From: Trichobilharzia regenti
Lineage: Eukaryota; Platyhelminthes; Trematoda; Strigeidida; Schistosomatidae
Direction of reading: 5' to 3'
Length of the DNA stretch: 64,000 nt
Assembly: GCA_944472135.2 (NCBI GenBank)
Contig: OX235263.1
Coordinates: 19,955,379 to 20,019,378 of the forward strand
Below, piece by piece: positions 24,501 through 39,500 of the stretch. The notes below the pieces were generated by a model that was not told the origin of the DNA, searched no databases, and saw nothing but the letters and a program-made list of their open reading frames with translations. The number at the start of each line of letters is the position of its first letter. The first letter of the stretch is position 1. The position numbers and the translations under genes were made by a program.

Positions 24501-27500
24501 AACTGTTTTGTATTTCTTTATTACTCCTTTGTCTCACACCTCTGCTCACTGTTTCTATTATGCTTTTCTTGTACTTTCTTCTCTTGCTTCGCGTGCTACA
24601 CGGAATGTGGCGACTTGAACTTCCGCACATTTGTGCAAAGTTCTATGTCGAAAACAGACAGACAGACAGACAGATTCGTCCAAGTAACTAGCCAGAAATT
24701 ATGTGGTTTCAACTAATGCGCTACTCTGAGCTGGGTGAAACTGGGTACACGGCAAAAGAACCGCTCGGTGTCTAGACCACTTCGATAATCTGGTCAGAAA
24801 GTACAACTGGTCGATGTAAGTAATGTCCGAGTGCTCATGTGAAGCGCTAATTGATCACTTGCTTAAAAGGTTACAGACTGTGTCACATTTACGTTAGTTG
24901 AAGCGACCCGCAACAAATGTACTAACCTTATGAGAATATATAGTGGAAAACTCAGTCGCTTTATATGTGGGAATTTTAATAATCTCCAGTATCCTCGGGT
25001 AATGAGGAAACAGGCATAAAATGGACTCAAACAATAAACTTGGAGGATCTGGACTTCGCCGATGTGATGTGATATGTCCAATTTCAAGCAAACTGGAAGA
25101 TATGCAAGTGAGAAGCAACAAGTTGGCAGAAGCATCCAGAGAACATAGGACTTCAAGTGAACATAGATTAAGCTGAGGTGATGAAGATTCCTGGCCAACA
25201 CCAACAGCAACAACAACAACTGACAACAATCAGCCAGCATAAATGGGAGGAACCTGAAAGAAACAACCTCCTTCACCTACCCACCTACCTACCTGGGAAG
25301 CATCGTTTCAACTACAGGCGGAAGGAACTGACGAGGATATCAAAGTGAGGATCGGAAAAGCAAGACAAGCTTTCATTACTCTTAAGTCTGTGTGAAGGTC
25401 AACACCACTCACCATCAAAAATAACATCCGGATTTTCAACTCAAATGTGAAGCCATTCAGTGCTACTATACGGATCAGAGAATTGGCCAGCGCGTCATAA
25501 AGAGCATCTCAAACAAACTTCAGACCTTCATTAACAGTTGTCTTCGCTCAATACTCGGGATAAGATGGCCTGCCAGAAAAGATCAGAAACAGGGTGGGAT
25601 CTCTGGCAATGAGCGTACCAACCCAGCAAGAACCGATTGTGAAAGAAATAGGCAGGAAGAAATGGAGATGGGTTGATTGGCCACACTCTGAGGAAACCAT
25701 CAAGTGACATCACTAGACAAGCCATGGCTCGAGTGGAACCCGACTGAATGGGAAGCGACGAGTTGGTCGTCAGTGTGAGGGTGACTTGGAGGAGGTCATG
25801 TGAAGAGATGAAAGCATGTGGGCAGACTTGGCGCGGGGTGAAAAAGTTGGCAGAAAACCGAAGGCAATGGTGACGCGCGGCTGAAGCCCTATGTTCCTCT
25901 ATGAATTAAAGGATATAATAATAATAATAATCCAAGATGTGGTAGCAAACCGCTGTACAGCAGCTGAGAGTGAAAAGGATTCGGTCTACTCCTACAAAAG
26001 CTCACTGATGAGGCCAAGCAATCATAGCCACTGCGATATACGTCCTATTCACTGTCTTCACAAAAGTGAAAAAATGAATGTTGGCGTTTTGGAGCTGAAC
26101 TGAATATAGGGGGAGGTGGAAAACTCTAACTTCAAGCCTATGGTGTGTGCAAGGGTTCCAGAATCCGAAAGGATCAAACTGGTCACTGGAAACCACAGAA
26201 GTGTAGCTCCGCTGCTTTTGGGATCAAGTGAAAGATTAGGGAGTGTTCGCTTAGGACAACCACCTGCTTCAATCTAGAAATCCGGGTAGTAGTAGCCCAA
26301 CCCTAACAAGAACTATATGATTTTGGTGATCGCAATGCACCAAGTTTGTTTTAGTAATAATAATAATAACCTGAACTACAACTGATCTATTGAAATGACA
26401 GCAATTCTAAATTTCTACCTTCATCAATCAAGGTTTAAAACCAATAGGCATATCAGGTGGATGACAGAAAAAAAAAGGAGAAAAGCGGGTGAAGTAGAAT
26501 GGAACAAAACAAACGATGAAAACAAAGTGATGAGACATTACAAACACTGAGACTGATTCCGAATCATTATCATCACTATTTTGATCAGACATATTGACAT
26601 TTCGTATGATAAGTAAGCAAAATCGATGGGGTCGGTTGGGAGCAAGTAAAACAAACTCACTAAATCCAATTGATCTTGAAGTTGGGATTGATCACGTTTA
26701 CTTCTTTCTAATTGTTCTTTGAGAATAGCAAGTTCAGACTGAACTTTATCACGTGATAGTAAAGAATTTTCAAGTCGTTTCATAATATCGCTGATACATT
26801 GATTTAAACGCTGGGAAGAGAACAAAAGGCATATTTATGAGAGTGAAAAGAGGTTTTTTCTCAAAAATGAAATAGTCTACACTATATATATGTATATATG
26901 CAATTAACAGTGTTCTGTCTCTCTCTTGAACAGATTATTTCCCATCAAACGTTTCAGACAGACGCCAGTACATATACTGTGGTGAGAGCAGGCTGCTAGC
27001 CGATTGGTTGACACTAATCTACGTTAATGTCTAGGTCACTAATATTGGCCGTGAGAAAATATGAACAAGGTTGATTCAACAACCAGTCACAGCAAAATTA
27101 ACGTGGGCAAATATGATTCGCAGATAGATGGCTCCACTTTCCGAGGTTACCCGAAACAACCAATCAGAAAACTGCGCTTGTCTGCTTAACTTCCGAGAAA
27201 CAACCAATCAGAAGACTGCGTTTATCTACTTGCATAAGCTATAATAATGTACAGGAAATAAATATAAATACGTGTTGATTTCCGTAATAAACGATCTGTT
27301 GCCGCGCTTGTCTTCTGTTGTTACAATACGACACACAAAGCGCACATTGAGGACAGTTAATTTATCGTATGCACGATATGTGCATACTAGGTTTCAACAT
27401 AAAATCTAGCACACAAGTGCAGCCGTTCAAGTTAATACACTCCAAGTAGCACACCAGAGAAGATGAAAGAGAGAAAAGAATGACTATAATGAACTATGAT

Positions 27501-30500
27501 AAAACAGAAATGTGAAGGAACGTGGAAAAACATGATGGTTTAGTGGATCTAAGTGACTACAACAAAGAGTGAATGAACCTGAGCCATTGAGATCGATTTT
27601 CAGACATATCTCCATTGGTCTCCAACAATTGGTTCTTGGAACACCAAGGTTCTCAACCCCAAACAGCCTTCACCTCCCTAAGTGGTCCACAAACTAACTA
27701 TCAAAGTTTTCATGAACTGTTATGTGAGGTTTTGGTTTGAATACTCTTAACTGAAGGTACTCACTCCATTTGGATTCATGCAGTCGCTTAGGAGCTTATT
27801 GGAGCTGCCTTCAGAAGTAAAGACATGGAGACTTAATGGGTTTGAGATATTACAAAGAATGAATAAATCAATGCCACTGTAAACTATCTGGAGCACTATT
27901 ATCACCAATAATGTCTAGAGGACACCAATCAGCCAAATCGGTCTTTACTTCCTTAAGTAGCTGGCTCAAGCCAACAGTCATAGACTACATACACTGGGGT
28001 ATCAGGTTTTGATTTGACCAACTCTAAATCTTTTCCAACCAAAGTTAGCTTATTTATTGGCTTGACGAACAAGAAGACTGTGGCTCGCCAGGAGAAATGC
28101 CAGGAGTTCGAAATGCAAATACAAATATATAGTCATTAAAAAGTAAATTTGGAAAAATATTACGTAATTTAAACCATAGTACAAAAGAAAAAACGACTCT
28201 TACTGTGATTTCTGAATCTCTTCTGGTAAGTTCAGTTTGATGTAATTGTGCCTGTCTCTTTTTACAAAAAATGTGATATTACACAATCAAATTAGAGAAA
28301 CTTACTGATAATTGGCTTTCAGTAATTGAACATTTTTCTTTTATCACTGCTAATTCTCTCTACATATAAAAAAAAGAAATTCGACAAGTAGGAATTTTAT
28401 TAATCTGGTATTTTAGAGACGCAACTGGATTTTATGGCATCAGGGCGTATCTGCAACCTCAAAATAACTCATATCGCTTCTGAGATTCAAACCCGCGTCA
28501 ACCAGTGCTGCACAGTCAAGAAGACGTTGCCACTGAACTACTCACACTCACAGCGCACCGTGACGGCGAGTCACCTAGCCATAGAGAAGGACGGAGTGAA
28601 CTGATGAGCAGTACACACATCCCTTGGTTGATAGCCAGCCGGATGTCACACCTACGCCAGAGATGGTGTAAGTCAGCGAAAGCACCTCGAGCTTTTTGGA
28701 TCCCTGCTGAGATTTCGTCGCCAATCAGTCCCCGTTGGTGCTGATACAACTTCCCAAATAGGTGAAATGGTGGTCAACATGTTCTATCACTTCACTCCCC
28801 ATCACTAAGCTAGGAGTTGACCTAGTCCATCCAGTCCTGTAGCAGCATCTCACATTTTACAGGGGCGAATCACATGCCAAACATACGAAGATAGGTGTTC
28901 AAAGTGTTCAGAAGACTCTGCATTTTGTCACCATCCTCCCCTAACAGGAAGGACTATGTCATCTGCATATTCTAAGTCCACAAGACTATTCCCTGGTAAC
29001 AAGTCGATTCCTAAGTCGTTACGTTCAGTTAAGGACACTTCCATCAGGATATCTATGATGAAGTTAAACAGAAATGGGGAATGTGGACATCCCTGTCGAA
29101 CACAACTGGTTGTTATCAGTTCAGATGGCAATTCCCCATAAGCCCTTACACGGCTACGTGAGTAGTTTGAATAGAGTTCCTTGATTAGTGCAATGTACTT
29201 TCTTGGCACTCCCTTCACAGTCAAACATTGCCATAGTACCTTTCGATCCACGGAGTCGAAGACCGCCTTCAAGTCAAGAAATATGGTATTTGTTGGACGT
29301 CGAAAAGCGTGTCTATGTTCTATAATCTGTCGGAGAGTGAAGATATGATATATGCACCCTCCACCTGGTCTAAAGCCTGCTTGATTTTCCCTCGTTTGTT
29401 CCTCGCGAGTTCTAATTAGTCTATGCATGATTACTGAGTCTAGGATTTTAGAAACTATGTTCGTCAGGCTGATCCCCTCAATGATTATCACACGAGGACT
29501 TGTTTTCCTTCTTGAATATCGGTATAATAAGTGACTTACCCCAGTCTGATGATTCCCAGACTTCGCCTAGTGCCTTAGTTAGTCTACAAACTACACCCCC
29601 ATATTTAACCATCTCCGGAATAATTCCATCGGGTCCTGACACTTTCCGTCGTTTTAAATTACAGATAGCTTTTGTTACCTCACTTACAGACAGCGGACCA
29701 GAGTCTATATCCCATTCAGGTGTGTGCTGGATGTCGGGGAGGTTCAGTGTGGTTGTAGGCAAGTTAAATTGTTCCTAAAAGTGTTCTTTCTAGCATTCAA
29801 GGCGTCTGTCCTGAGGGCTAATTATAGTGCCATTTTTCTCCGGGATTGTTTCACTTATGAATTGTCTTCTCCCACCCGTTCTCCTGATAAGTCTAAAGAG
29901 TTGCCTGTCACCGATGCTCTTTCCATCTCTTCCGCCTTTGTCACCCACCACTGTTCACGGTCCTTGCGGAGACTTTTCGTAAGTTTCCTTTTGTGCAGCT
30001 TTCGCTCCTCATTGATTTCGGAGCTCGCCCGAATAAGTCTTCTAGCATCTATCAGTCCGGATGAGGCAGTCGAAATCCAATGGTTTTTACTCACCTTTGG
30101 ATTTACCTTATTCACAGCTTTTACAGCTGTATCTATGGCTGACTGAATATTCTTCCAGGCTTTTTCAGGGTGAGTACAGCTGTCGAACTCGGACATGTGA
30201 GTCACCTAGCATGCTTGTGATTACATTGTACACTTGACTGATGGAATTCAGTCTGCACCAAAGATAGGACTAGACACACACACACACACTACCCTACACT
30301 AGTCCAATCAAAAATTTTATAAATTTATTAGGCTTTTCTCGATAATATACGAATAAAAACAAAGGTTTGTACTCTTGTTTTGAAAATGATAATTAAATAT
30401 TTCTAAAAAAATGCAAAAGCAGTGGAAATGAAAGGTTTCACAGTTCAGAAAAGAAGATAGAAGTAAAGCAAGGCTAACCACCCACTACTACCACAGATTA

Positions 30501-33500
30501 TCTTCCTAATTGTGACAGACTGACACATTCGACAGACCACAGGAAGTGAGGAGAAGAAAAAAAAGAGTGTGAGTTGAACTGATAAAAAGAATCCCAAAAA
30601 TTCTGGATTTCACGGATAATTCGTGCCTAGTATCAAACAACCTTCAAGACTTCAGGTGAGCATAGAGAAGACAAAGGTGATGAAAATGCATTATACTAGC
30701 CAACAGCTACAAGTATCAATTATCATCAACGAGGAAAATGTAGGGGAGGTTATCGCTCTCAAATTGGGCACTAACATTTCAGTTACAAATGGCACGGTTG
30801 AATGCGTCAAAAGCAGAATCGCAAAAGTGAGACAAGCGTTAGTTACTATGAAGTCACTGTGGACATCTAAAGCACACGGAACATTATCGGAATGTCTAGC
30901 AGAGAACGAAATCCAGGTCGACTGGACATAGTCTTAGAAGGTACCTTCAAGTGACATCACACTCAAGAAACTCTAAAAGGAACAAATTTACCTCATAGTG
31001 ACATGAAGGAGATCATGTGAAGAGGAAATAAGAGCCTGTGTGTAGTCGCCGAACTAGCTAAAAAGCACGGCATAAAACTGAGTGCAATGGAGACCCTACT
31101 GGTACTGAGGCCCATGTCCCACTCGGAACCCAACAAATGACTGAAATATACGCTCAGATAAAGCCTGAAGTACGAATGTTATTACATGTGTAATTGACTT
31201 ACTGGTTTCAAAATAGAACTTTGTACAGAAGCGCAGCAGTTGCACATACAACTGAACTAATATGCTAAATTACATGAGCCTTATACCTTAAGTATATTGA
31301 GTTTTATACTCAGGAACAAAAAGAATAGTTTCGTGAGAAACCTATGAATGCAGTTGTCCTTGCTTTGAATACCCATTTGCATCCATTTGAAATGACGTTT
31401 ATGCATCGATAAGTGGTCAATTATCAGATAAACAGAATGACACTAAAAATCAATCTGTATTCTCCTCAATCACCGATTTCCTAAAATATTGATTTGGTTA
31501 AGCATAAAAGGCATCTACCGAGATACATGAGAAACATACTCTATTTTATCAAAGTGGAGTTTCAAAGTTAAAAAGTCAGATCTAATGCACCAGCGATGGA
31601 TTTCAAAAAAATTTATGAAGCTTCATCATGCAGTGAAGATGCCTGATTCCTCAAGTCAGTTTAAACTAGCTTGTATGTGAAAGAACTGGCCTGGTCATGC
31701 TTAGAGTCAATATTACTACTGACATGACCAAGTCCATAGGGACATCACATGGACTACCTAAGTCGACATACATTTATAACTTCAACATAACACATTCGTA
31801 TAAAGATTTCAAAACTGGCAAACACCATAAGGTCTCAAACCTGACTAGGCAGCCTAGCCTAAAACTCACTAACTGGCTAGCTCAAACCAATTACCAAGGA
31901 AATCATGGACTTGACAACCCCTAACTTCTTCCCAACCATATCCTATGCCAAGTAGCATTGCTTGTAAACGCGGGTGGTAGCTCGGAATGCGCAGCGCGTG
32001 TCCTAACGATCTCAATTGATGTAGCTTCACAACCTCACGGATCGATTAGTCCTCATCTAGTCTTAATATTACTCTCCATATTATACCATTTTATGCGGGA
32101 AATAGAACTCGAACATCTGTGGTCAGTGGCAGAATGCCATTTCATATCTCCAACTTTTAATAGCCATACCTCACAGGCATTAAGGAGGACTGACTGACTG
32201 GATTCAACATGGAAATTTGGACAGATGTGCAGCAGCACTTCGAGTTGCCACTCACACTCCATGTACCACACAAAGCAAGAGAAAATACTCAAGGAGGTTC
32301 AAAAGACAGATGATAAACACACTTGTGAGGGGAAAAGAATAGCAACATACAAGAACAGTGGATTTTTATGGGATAGGACCAAATCATAGAGTGAACGCGC
32401 CTGTGCCATCACTGGAAACGATTTTCAGACATACCTCTACAGACTCCATTCGTGCCTACCATCCCGAGGACTCCAACCAGTCAGGAAGTCTACATCTCCC
32501 ACCTACGTGGCTGGCTTTAACTAAAAGTTGTGAATTTCATTGACTGATGTTGTGTTTTGGTTTGACCATCACCACTAGCTATTTTCCAACCTGACCCATC
32601 CTATGTCAGATAACACTGCCTGTCAACGAAGGCGATCAATGGCTAGGCATGAGTAACACATGTCCTGACGACATCAATCGATTTAACTTCACAACCTCGT
32701 CGATTGGTTTTCCCTCCTCACCTAGCACTCGACTGAGGCCAAACTTCAATATTGCACACCCTGTTATGCCACCTAACATAAGAGATAGAACGAGGGCATC
32801 TGTGATCAATGACGGCTAGCTAGTCTTCTCATGTCTTCCACTCTCAGTGGCCAGGTCTCACAGCCATAAAGGAGGACGGAACAGACTGATGACCAGTACA
32901 CCCGCCCTTTGGTCGATAGTCGAACATCTCGTCTACGCCAGAGACGACGTAAACTGGCAAATGCGAAACGAGCCCCCTACATCCGTGCTGAGATTTCGTC
33001 AGAGATCAACCCGTTGGGGCTGATGGTACTTCCCAAATAAGTGAAGCAGTCAACGTGCTCAACCACTTCACTTCCTATTTTTAAACTAGGCGTCAATGTA
33101 GTCCAGTCCTGTAACATCATCTTGCATTATGCAGGAGCGAATCGCATGCCAAACATTCGTAGATCTTCTCACTACCTTCAAAATAAGACTAACTACAGTT
33201 AATATAAAATCAACAAAGTTTCGTTGCATGCGTACCTATCAAAGTAGCAAATAAGAGAATTCATAAATAACTTACTTCATGAGATGAGTTCGTTGTAGCA
33301 ATCAATTTATCTAGTCGTAACTTTTCATTGCCTAATTCTAAAATCAATAGACGCGCAGAATTTAAACGTTCATCCAAATTGAAAGTTGTTTTATTCAAAA
33401 TTGACACAGAATCGTTAGCCAAATGATCAGTATTTCCAACTGCCAAGTCATCAGAATCTGTACATACGGGATGATCTACTTCACCACATATGTCAGATAA

Positions 33501-36500
33501 AGAAGGCAAGGAGATTTCAGGCTTTAAACCAGCATTCTTAATCTGTTTCCAAAGTATGTGTATCATATTTGACAACTCATTGAAATGGTTCTGAAAAAGA
33601 AATATATGTAAGAGAATATAAAACTGTTCTTTTGGTGATTTTATGCTGAGGATAAGATTTCTTCTAAACACGAAACACAAACTACTTCTAACAGTAGTAA
33701 CAATAACAAAAAGTTATACATTATAAATATAGTAGGGATAAGGTGCCAGACAAACATTAGCTATTACTAAATATCTTGCTGATATGCAACATAATTAACC
33801 AATAGGAAATTAAAGGGCCTAAAAGTAACCAAAAATCTTTGAGAAGATATAGTCACAATCTATTGTGTGTTACTGACAATATTTATGAGTAGTATATAGA
33901 TAAAGATGTAAATATGTATACCATAGGTACCTGTGGAGCAACGTGTAAAACATAAGAGGAAGACGAAGAAGCTCAGTACGGAAAACAGAAGTATTACAAT
34001 ATCGAAGACATGTGCAAATTGTGACTGGAATGTGGCAGACGTATTTTGCTTTTGGTACTATTTGTACATGTGCAGCTCAAGCATAGTATACTACTGCAAA
34101 AACGAATTCAAATAGGCTGTGTGTGACCGGCCCTCACTAGGCTCAGGAGTCACACAACACTTTTCCTCCTTCTTTTCCAGGTTACCCAAGGAAAAGTCAA
34201 CTTCCAAACTGTGGGCAGCTGGGAGATAAGCCATACATATTACCACAAGCAAACAAAGCTTTTCTTATCTTCATCTGTCTTCATTCCCATCATTTTTATC
34301 CTCTTACTTTAGTCCCACTGTCAATACCACTCCACCGATAAGTCTCTCTGTCTTCTTTTATATCTGGAAACATAAATAGAGACCAGAACCGGAAAAACAC
34401 AAATGATAGTCTCCTAAAACTACGCTCCCAGCCTCATGCAGGACCATTCAACATAAGAACACTACCGAATCAGACAACAGGCCTCAATAGCCAGAACTTT
34501 GGCATCTCGAGCCATAGATGTTTATTGTGTTTCAGAGACCCAAATCTAAGACGACATTGTAGTTATTCACCTACCCCTACGTTTCCAACATGGTAAATCA
34601 GCAAAATTCACCTTATGGGTATCACAAGACTCTCCAGCTAGTTTGCGAGGACTCGCAAATATATGCATAGTATTGAGTACCAGGGCAGAAAAATCTCTGA
34701 CCGAATGGATCTCAGTGGATAGTAGCACTTGTGCCGTCCAGTTGAGGGGATCCATTGAAAAAGGGAAAGATTGCTACACCTGTCTTAATCTTTTCATAAT
34801 CTCAGTTCACGCCCCCACCCAACTGCAGTTCAGATGAAGTAAAGGATGAGTTCGATTAAAAGCCATCTAGTTTGCTGCTAAAAGAAAAACGTTCAGATAC
34901 AGTCACCTCAGCAAACGATTTCAATGCACAAGTAGGGAAGTTGTGCAAAACACAGAATTATATTGCCGACACTAATGGAGTTCCATACCAACGAATCGAC
35001 AATGGTGATCATTTTCTACAGTCCTGTTCAGGTAGTCATCTGTTCTTGGTCAATACCGACTTCAAACACAAAGAGAGACATTTCCCAACCTGCCAACATA
35101 CATCAGCAAATCAACGATGGACTCAAGAGCTATCGCTGGCGACGGTTAGGAGACTGCCGCTCCTTCTGGAATGCTTGCGTAAGATATGACCACGCCCTAG
35201 TCCATGCACGTATATGCTTTCCATTCAACGGAAAGCAGGCAGCAGCAATGATGCTGCTACACCCCCAACTCGATGAGAACACAGTCTCAATTTAAAGGAC
35301 GCATATCTGAGAATGACAGCAGGAATCGTCCTGAGAAAGCCTAGGAATAATATTCAGTACTAAAGAGTAGTCAGATATCACTCCACCGCCAAAGATGACA
35401 CAGATCGCAAACGCTAAACTAGGTTTCTGATTCGATGTTTAGGTTTCGTCAGTAACTTGTTCATCACAGCTGATCAAACTTCTGAAGTAATTGATTTGGT
35501 TAACGTATGCAATCAATTCACTTCCTTTCCTTAAAATATGTGTCGGTGCAAACCGGTCGTGTAACATTCTTTATTTGATAAATAAAAGCATAGTAATAAA
35601 CATGTATTTTTCTCAAGTCGTTACGAACCCATTTTTTCACCTAACAAGATTATAGAGTCTGCATACTCTGGATCAAAAGTTTTCCCTGTTAATAAGTCAC
35701 TTTCTGAAATACTGAAATCGACCGGTCACTTATTATAGTACATACATAATGAAATTAAATAAAGATGGTGAAATTAAACATCCCTGACATACACCACTGG
35801 TTGTCTTCATTTCAGATGACAGCTCTCATAAGCTCTACAGCGACTGCATCAGTCCAAGTAGGACACCCTGAGTTAGGAGTGCTCAAGCTGAACGAATCTG
35901 GTGTCAGGCCATGATGACTTTGACAGTTGGTTTGAGCCATGAAAGGATGTAGAGATTGACTGGACAATATCGCCGGAATGCTACGAAGCAATTTATGTAG
36001 GCTATCGGTGATATGGCCGAAAATCGGTCTCAATGGCTGAGGTGCATTCACAATCTTTATGGTCGCTCAGATTCACTAAACTATAATGTTTTTTTCCATG
36101 CTACTTTGCTTTCTCCCTTATATTTCAGTTTTATTATACTCAATTATAGCCATCATTATGATATATCTAATAAATATAATAATATAATATAATATAATAT
36201 CTAATAAACCAACTAATATGGAATTACTTACTACCACAATGCCCAAGTTTTACACATATAGTCCATTATAGCTTTTCTTTTCTCTCTTGTCTTCCCTTGT
36301 GCGCTACTCGGAGTGTGTCAAGTCGAGGTACCGCTTTTCTGCGTTAAGTTCTATGTTCAAACTAAATCAATCAGTCCCAGTGGCTCAATGGTCTACGAGC
36401 TCGCCTTGTAACCAGAAGGTCCTGGTTTCGAATCCCGGTGGGTGTGTACTGCTGAAGAGTCTTAAACTAGGACGAAACAGCTGTCCAGTACTCCCATGTT

Positions 36501-39500
36501 ACCTCTCCGTACACCTCTTGAAATGCTCCCATATGACCGGGCGTCTTACATAGCCTCTCCTGAGGAAGTCTTACTCACTGCCTTCACGTGGCGGAGGTGT
36601 TTTTCACCAAAGTGAGAGGGCAAAAGCGGATGCCCGGCGCTCTTCACCGAGTTGACTGTCCATTGGATGACAGTCTAGGGGAGATGGCTAAACCCTGATT
36701 CCAAACCCCCAACGACTGGCGTATGAAGCTCACCAGAGCTCACCGGCAGACGTATGGACAAAGGGCTTATTGGATGCCCTGGATGACTGGCCCCATTCAA
36801 AAAGGCGAATGAACCGGACTCCGGTCACAGGCTGCCAATGGATAGTGGACTCCCTACTCCACTCCTACTGCCTTGTAGGTCACACTTGGTTGTGTAAAGG
36901 CTACAGCTGCACTCTCAAACAAAGGCCAAGAGATGCTGGGGACATCACTCGTACCCAATTCCCATGAAACTTCATGGTTCATGAAGCCGGCTCATCCTCC
37001 CGTAGGAGATAGCCGAAATAAAGTAAAGTAAGTAATCAATCAGTTAGTCCGTCAGACTATCTTGAGTAGTACAACATCCTTTCTTGATACTCCCTCTAAA
37101 GCCAGACACTATTACAGCATAGCTGAACCGATGGAATTAAATTGCACTACCAAGCGTCAGACACTAGTACAATATGCCTATATCCCAGAACTTGTCGAAG
37201 AGTGGAGATATGATCAACACAATTTATATCGGTTACAGTTTCCTCAGCTTTGTTTTCTCACACTCCACGTAGACTTCATGAGACTATGGAATCTAGAATC
37301 TGAATACCATATCAGTCAATCCGATTTCCTGTAATTTCCACAAGTGAATTTATATCTCTCCTAATAAACTGCCATGATCAATAATCTATACTAGTCCAAG
37401 GGAACTGTCTTGAATTCTTAGAGGATACCTTAGTTGCTCCATCTTATAATTCATCACAACCATTATCTCAAACACCGGATACACCCAGTTCCTGATGACT
37501 TGCATCGTTTCAGGTCAGAGATACAGCCTCTCAATCTCGACAACAACTGTGCACTATGAGAAAATAAGAATAAGAATACACATATGCCTCACTTCTGTAA
37601 GTTCCAGGTAATTTAACCCACTCATAAATATCTAAATTATAGACATAGACCTGAGCCGTTTCAATATATAGAACAGAGAGAATAACATCAATACAAAACT
37701 TCACTAGCATACCTTACAAGATTTATGAATATCAGCAGACTGAATTTGATCAATGGCTGCGTCAGCATCAAGTAAACATGGTTGTTCTTCATTTAAATTT
37801 TCTAATGTACAACGTAAATTATCCGCTTCAGTTCGAAACAACTGATTTCTTGTTGGTATTGATGATTCAACGATTCACTCATATCCAATTGTCTTTGAAG
37901 CTCTGATATGTGACTATAAATCAGTGCGGAGAGAGGGGAGAAATAGAGTGAACACTTCATTAGTGAATTAATATAAAGTGAACGAGTAGGAAGAAGCTTA
38001 CATTTTATAAACCAATAGGGTGCACAAGGCGAGGATAAAGGCAAATAGTGATGTGTGTGTATGTGTGCATGAATGTGTGAATCGTTTCATGTTTTCACTG
38101 GACAGCTCAAACTAAAATTCACTAACTTCCAGTTGACACTTTCTGGGAGAAGTGTAAATATTTCTTTGAGTATCAATGCCAAAAGTACACAGACAAAGAC
38201 AAAATGAGATCTTAAAAAAGTAACATAAACAACAGACAGAAGACCATATGTCACTTTACTAAACACATGGTATCTAATCAGCAATGTATATCCTTGGAGT
38301 TTAAGGCATTCATAGGTAATTATATGGCAAATCGCCACCTACTTTATCCTGTGGATATTATCGAGTTTCAATAAATAGGCCAAATATACTACAGCGTTTA
38401 ACTTTTGAATCAACTACATCATTTAACTCATTTCATTGTACAAATATCAGTACAGTCGGCTTCACCCTCCTGTGAGACCTGGTCATTGAGAGTGGAGGAC
38501 ATGAAAAGGCCGGCTTGCTGTCTTTGATCATAGGTGCCTGCGTTCTACCTCCCGTCTGAAGTGGTATAATAAGGTAAGCAATATTGAGGTTAGGCGTCGA
38601 GTGCTAGGTAAGGAGGGGAAGTCAATCGACGAGGCTGTGAAATTACATCGACTGAGATAGTTAGGATATGTGTTACGTGTGCCTAGTCATCGCCTTCCTC
38701 AACGGCGAATCTTAGCTGCATATGGTCAGGCTGGAAATGAGCTAGCAGCGGTCGAACCGAAACAGACAATAAATTCCACAACAGTTAGTTTAAGATGGCC
38801 ACGTAGAAAGGTGAAGATTTCCTCACTGGTCGGGGTCCTCGGGGTGGTAAACACCAATGGCTGGAGACAATCATTCATAAGGCTCAAAATGGTTCGCAAT
38901 GGCGCAGATGCATCCACTCCGTGTGACTTATAATTTCAAATGAAACTATATTGTTCTTCGTTATTACGATTCCTTTTGTCTCATATCCCTGTCTACTGTC
39001 TCTATTTTGCATTTCTTTTACTTTCTTCTCTTACTTTGTGTGCTACATGGAATGTGGCAACTTGAACTGCAGAGTTCTATGTTGAAAACAGACAGACATA
39101 ATGTATGTCAGATAAACAGCGTCTTCTCATTGATTTTCCTTCGGAAGAGATACTTTTATCAATTTTATATTATTCAACGCCATTAGTTCTGTTTTCCTCA
39201 GCACATGTTAAATCAGTCAGTGCTTCTGTAGGATTCAGAGACCAAAAGCAATTCCAAACAGCTTCGGACTTTAACCAACAACTGTCTCCTTGTTTGGCTC
39301 CATATTGAAAGTAAGATCAAATAGCCAGTCAGCCAGAAAGAATCAGCAACAAGAAACTATCGCTACAAACTAGCCAAGAACCTATCGTTGAACAATTATG
39401 TAGGAGTGTAACAACAGATGACAAGGGCCAGGCAACAAATCCTTTATTAAGGAAATCAACACATATTTATAGATTTTCATGTACATATTATATATTACTG

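Noticed and set aside
24863..25276. 137-residue minus-strand frame
   Set aside because: Antisense to the family B RTE fragment; leucine-rich shadow frame.
36376..36440. Possible tRNA gene
   Set aside because: A- and B-box-like sequences are present but no acceptor stem forms, and a hammerhead and repeated body follow; it is a SINE head.
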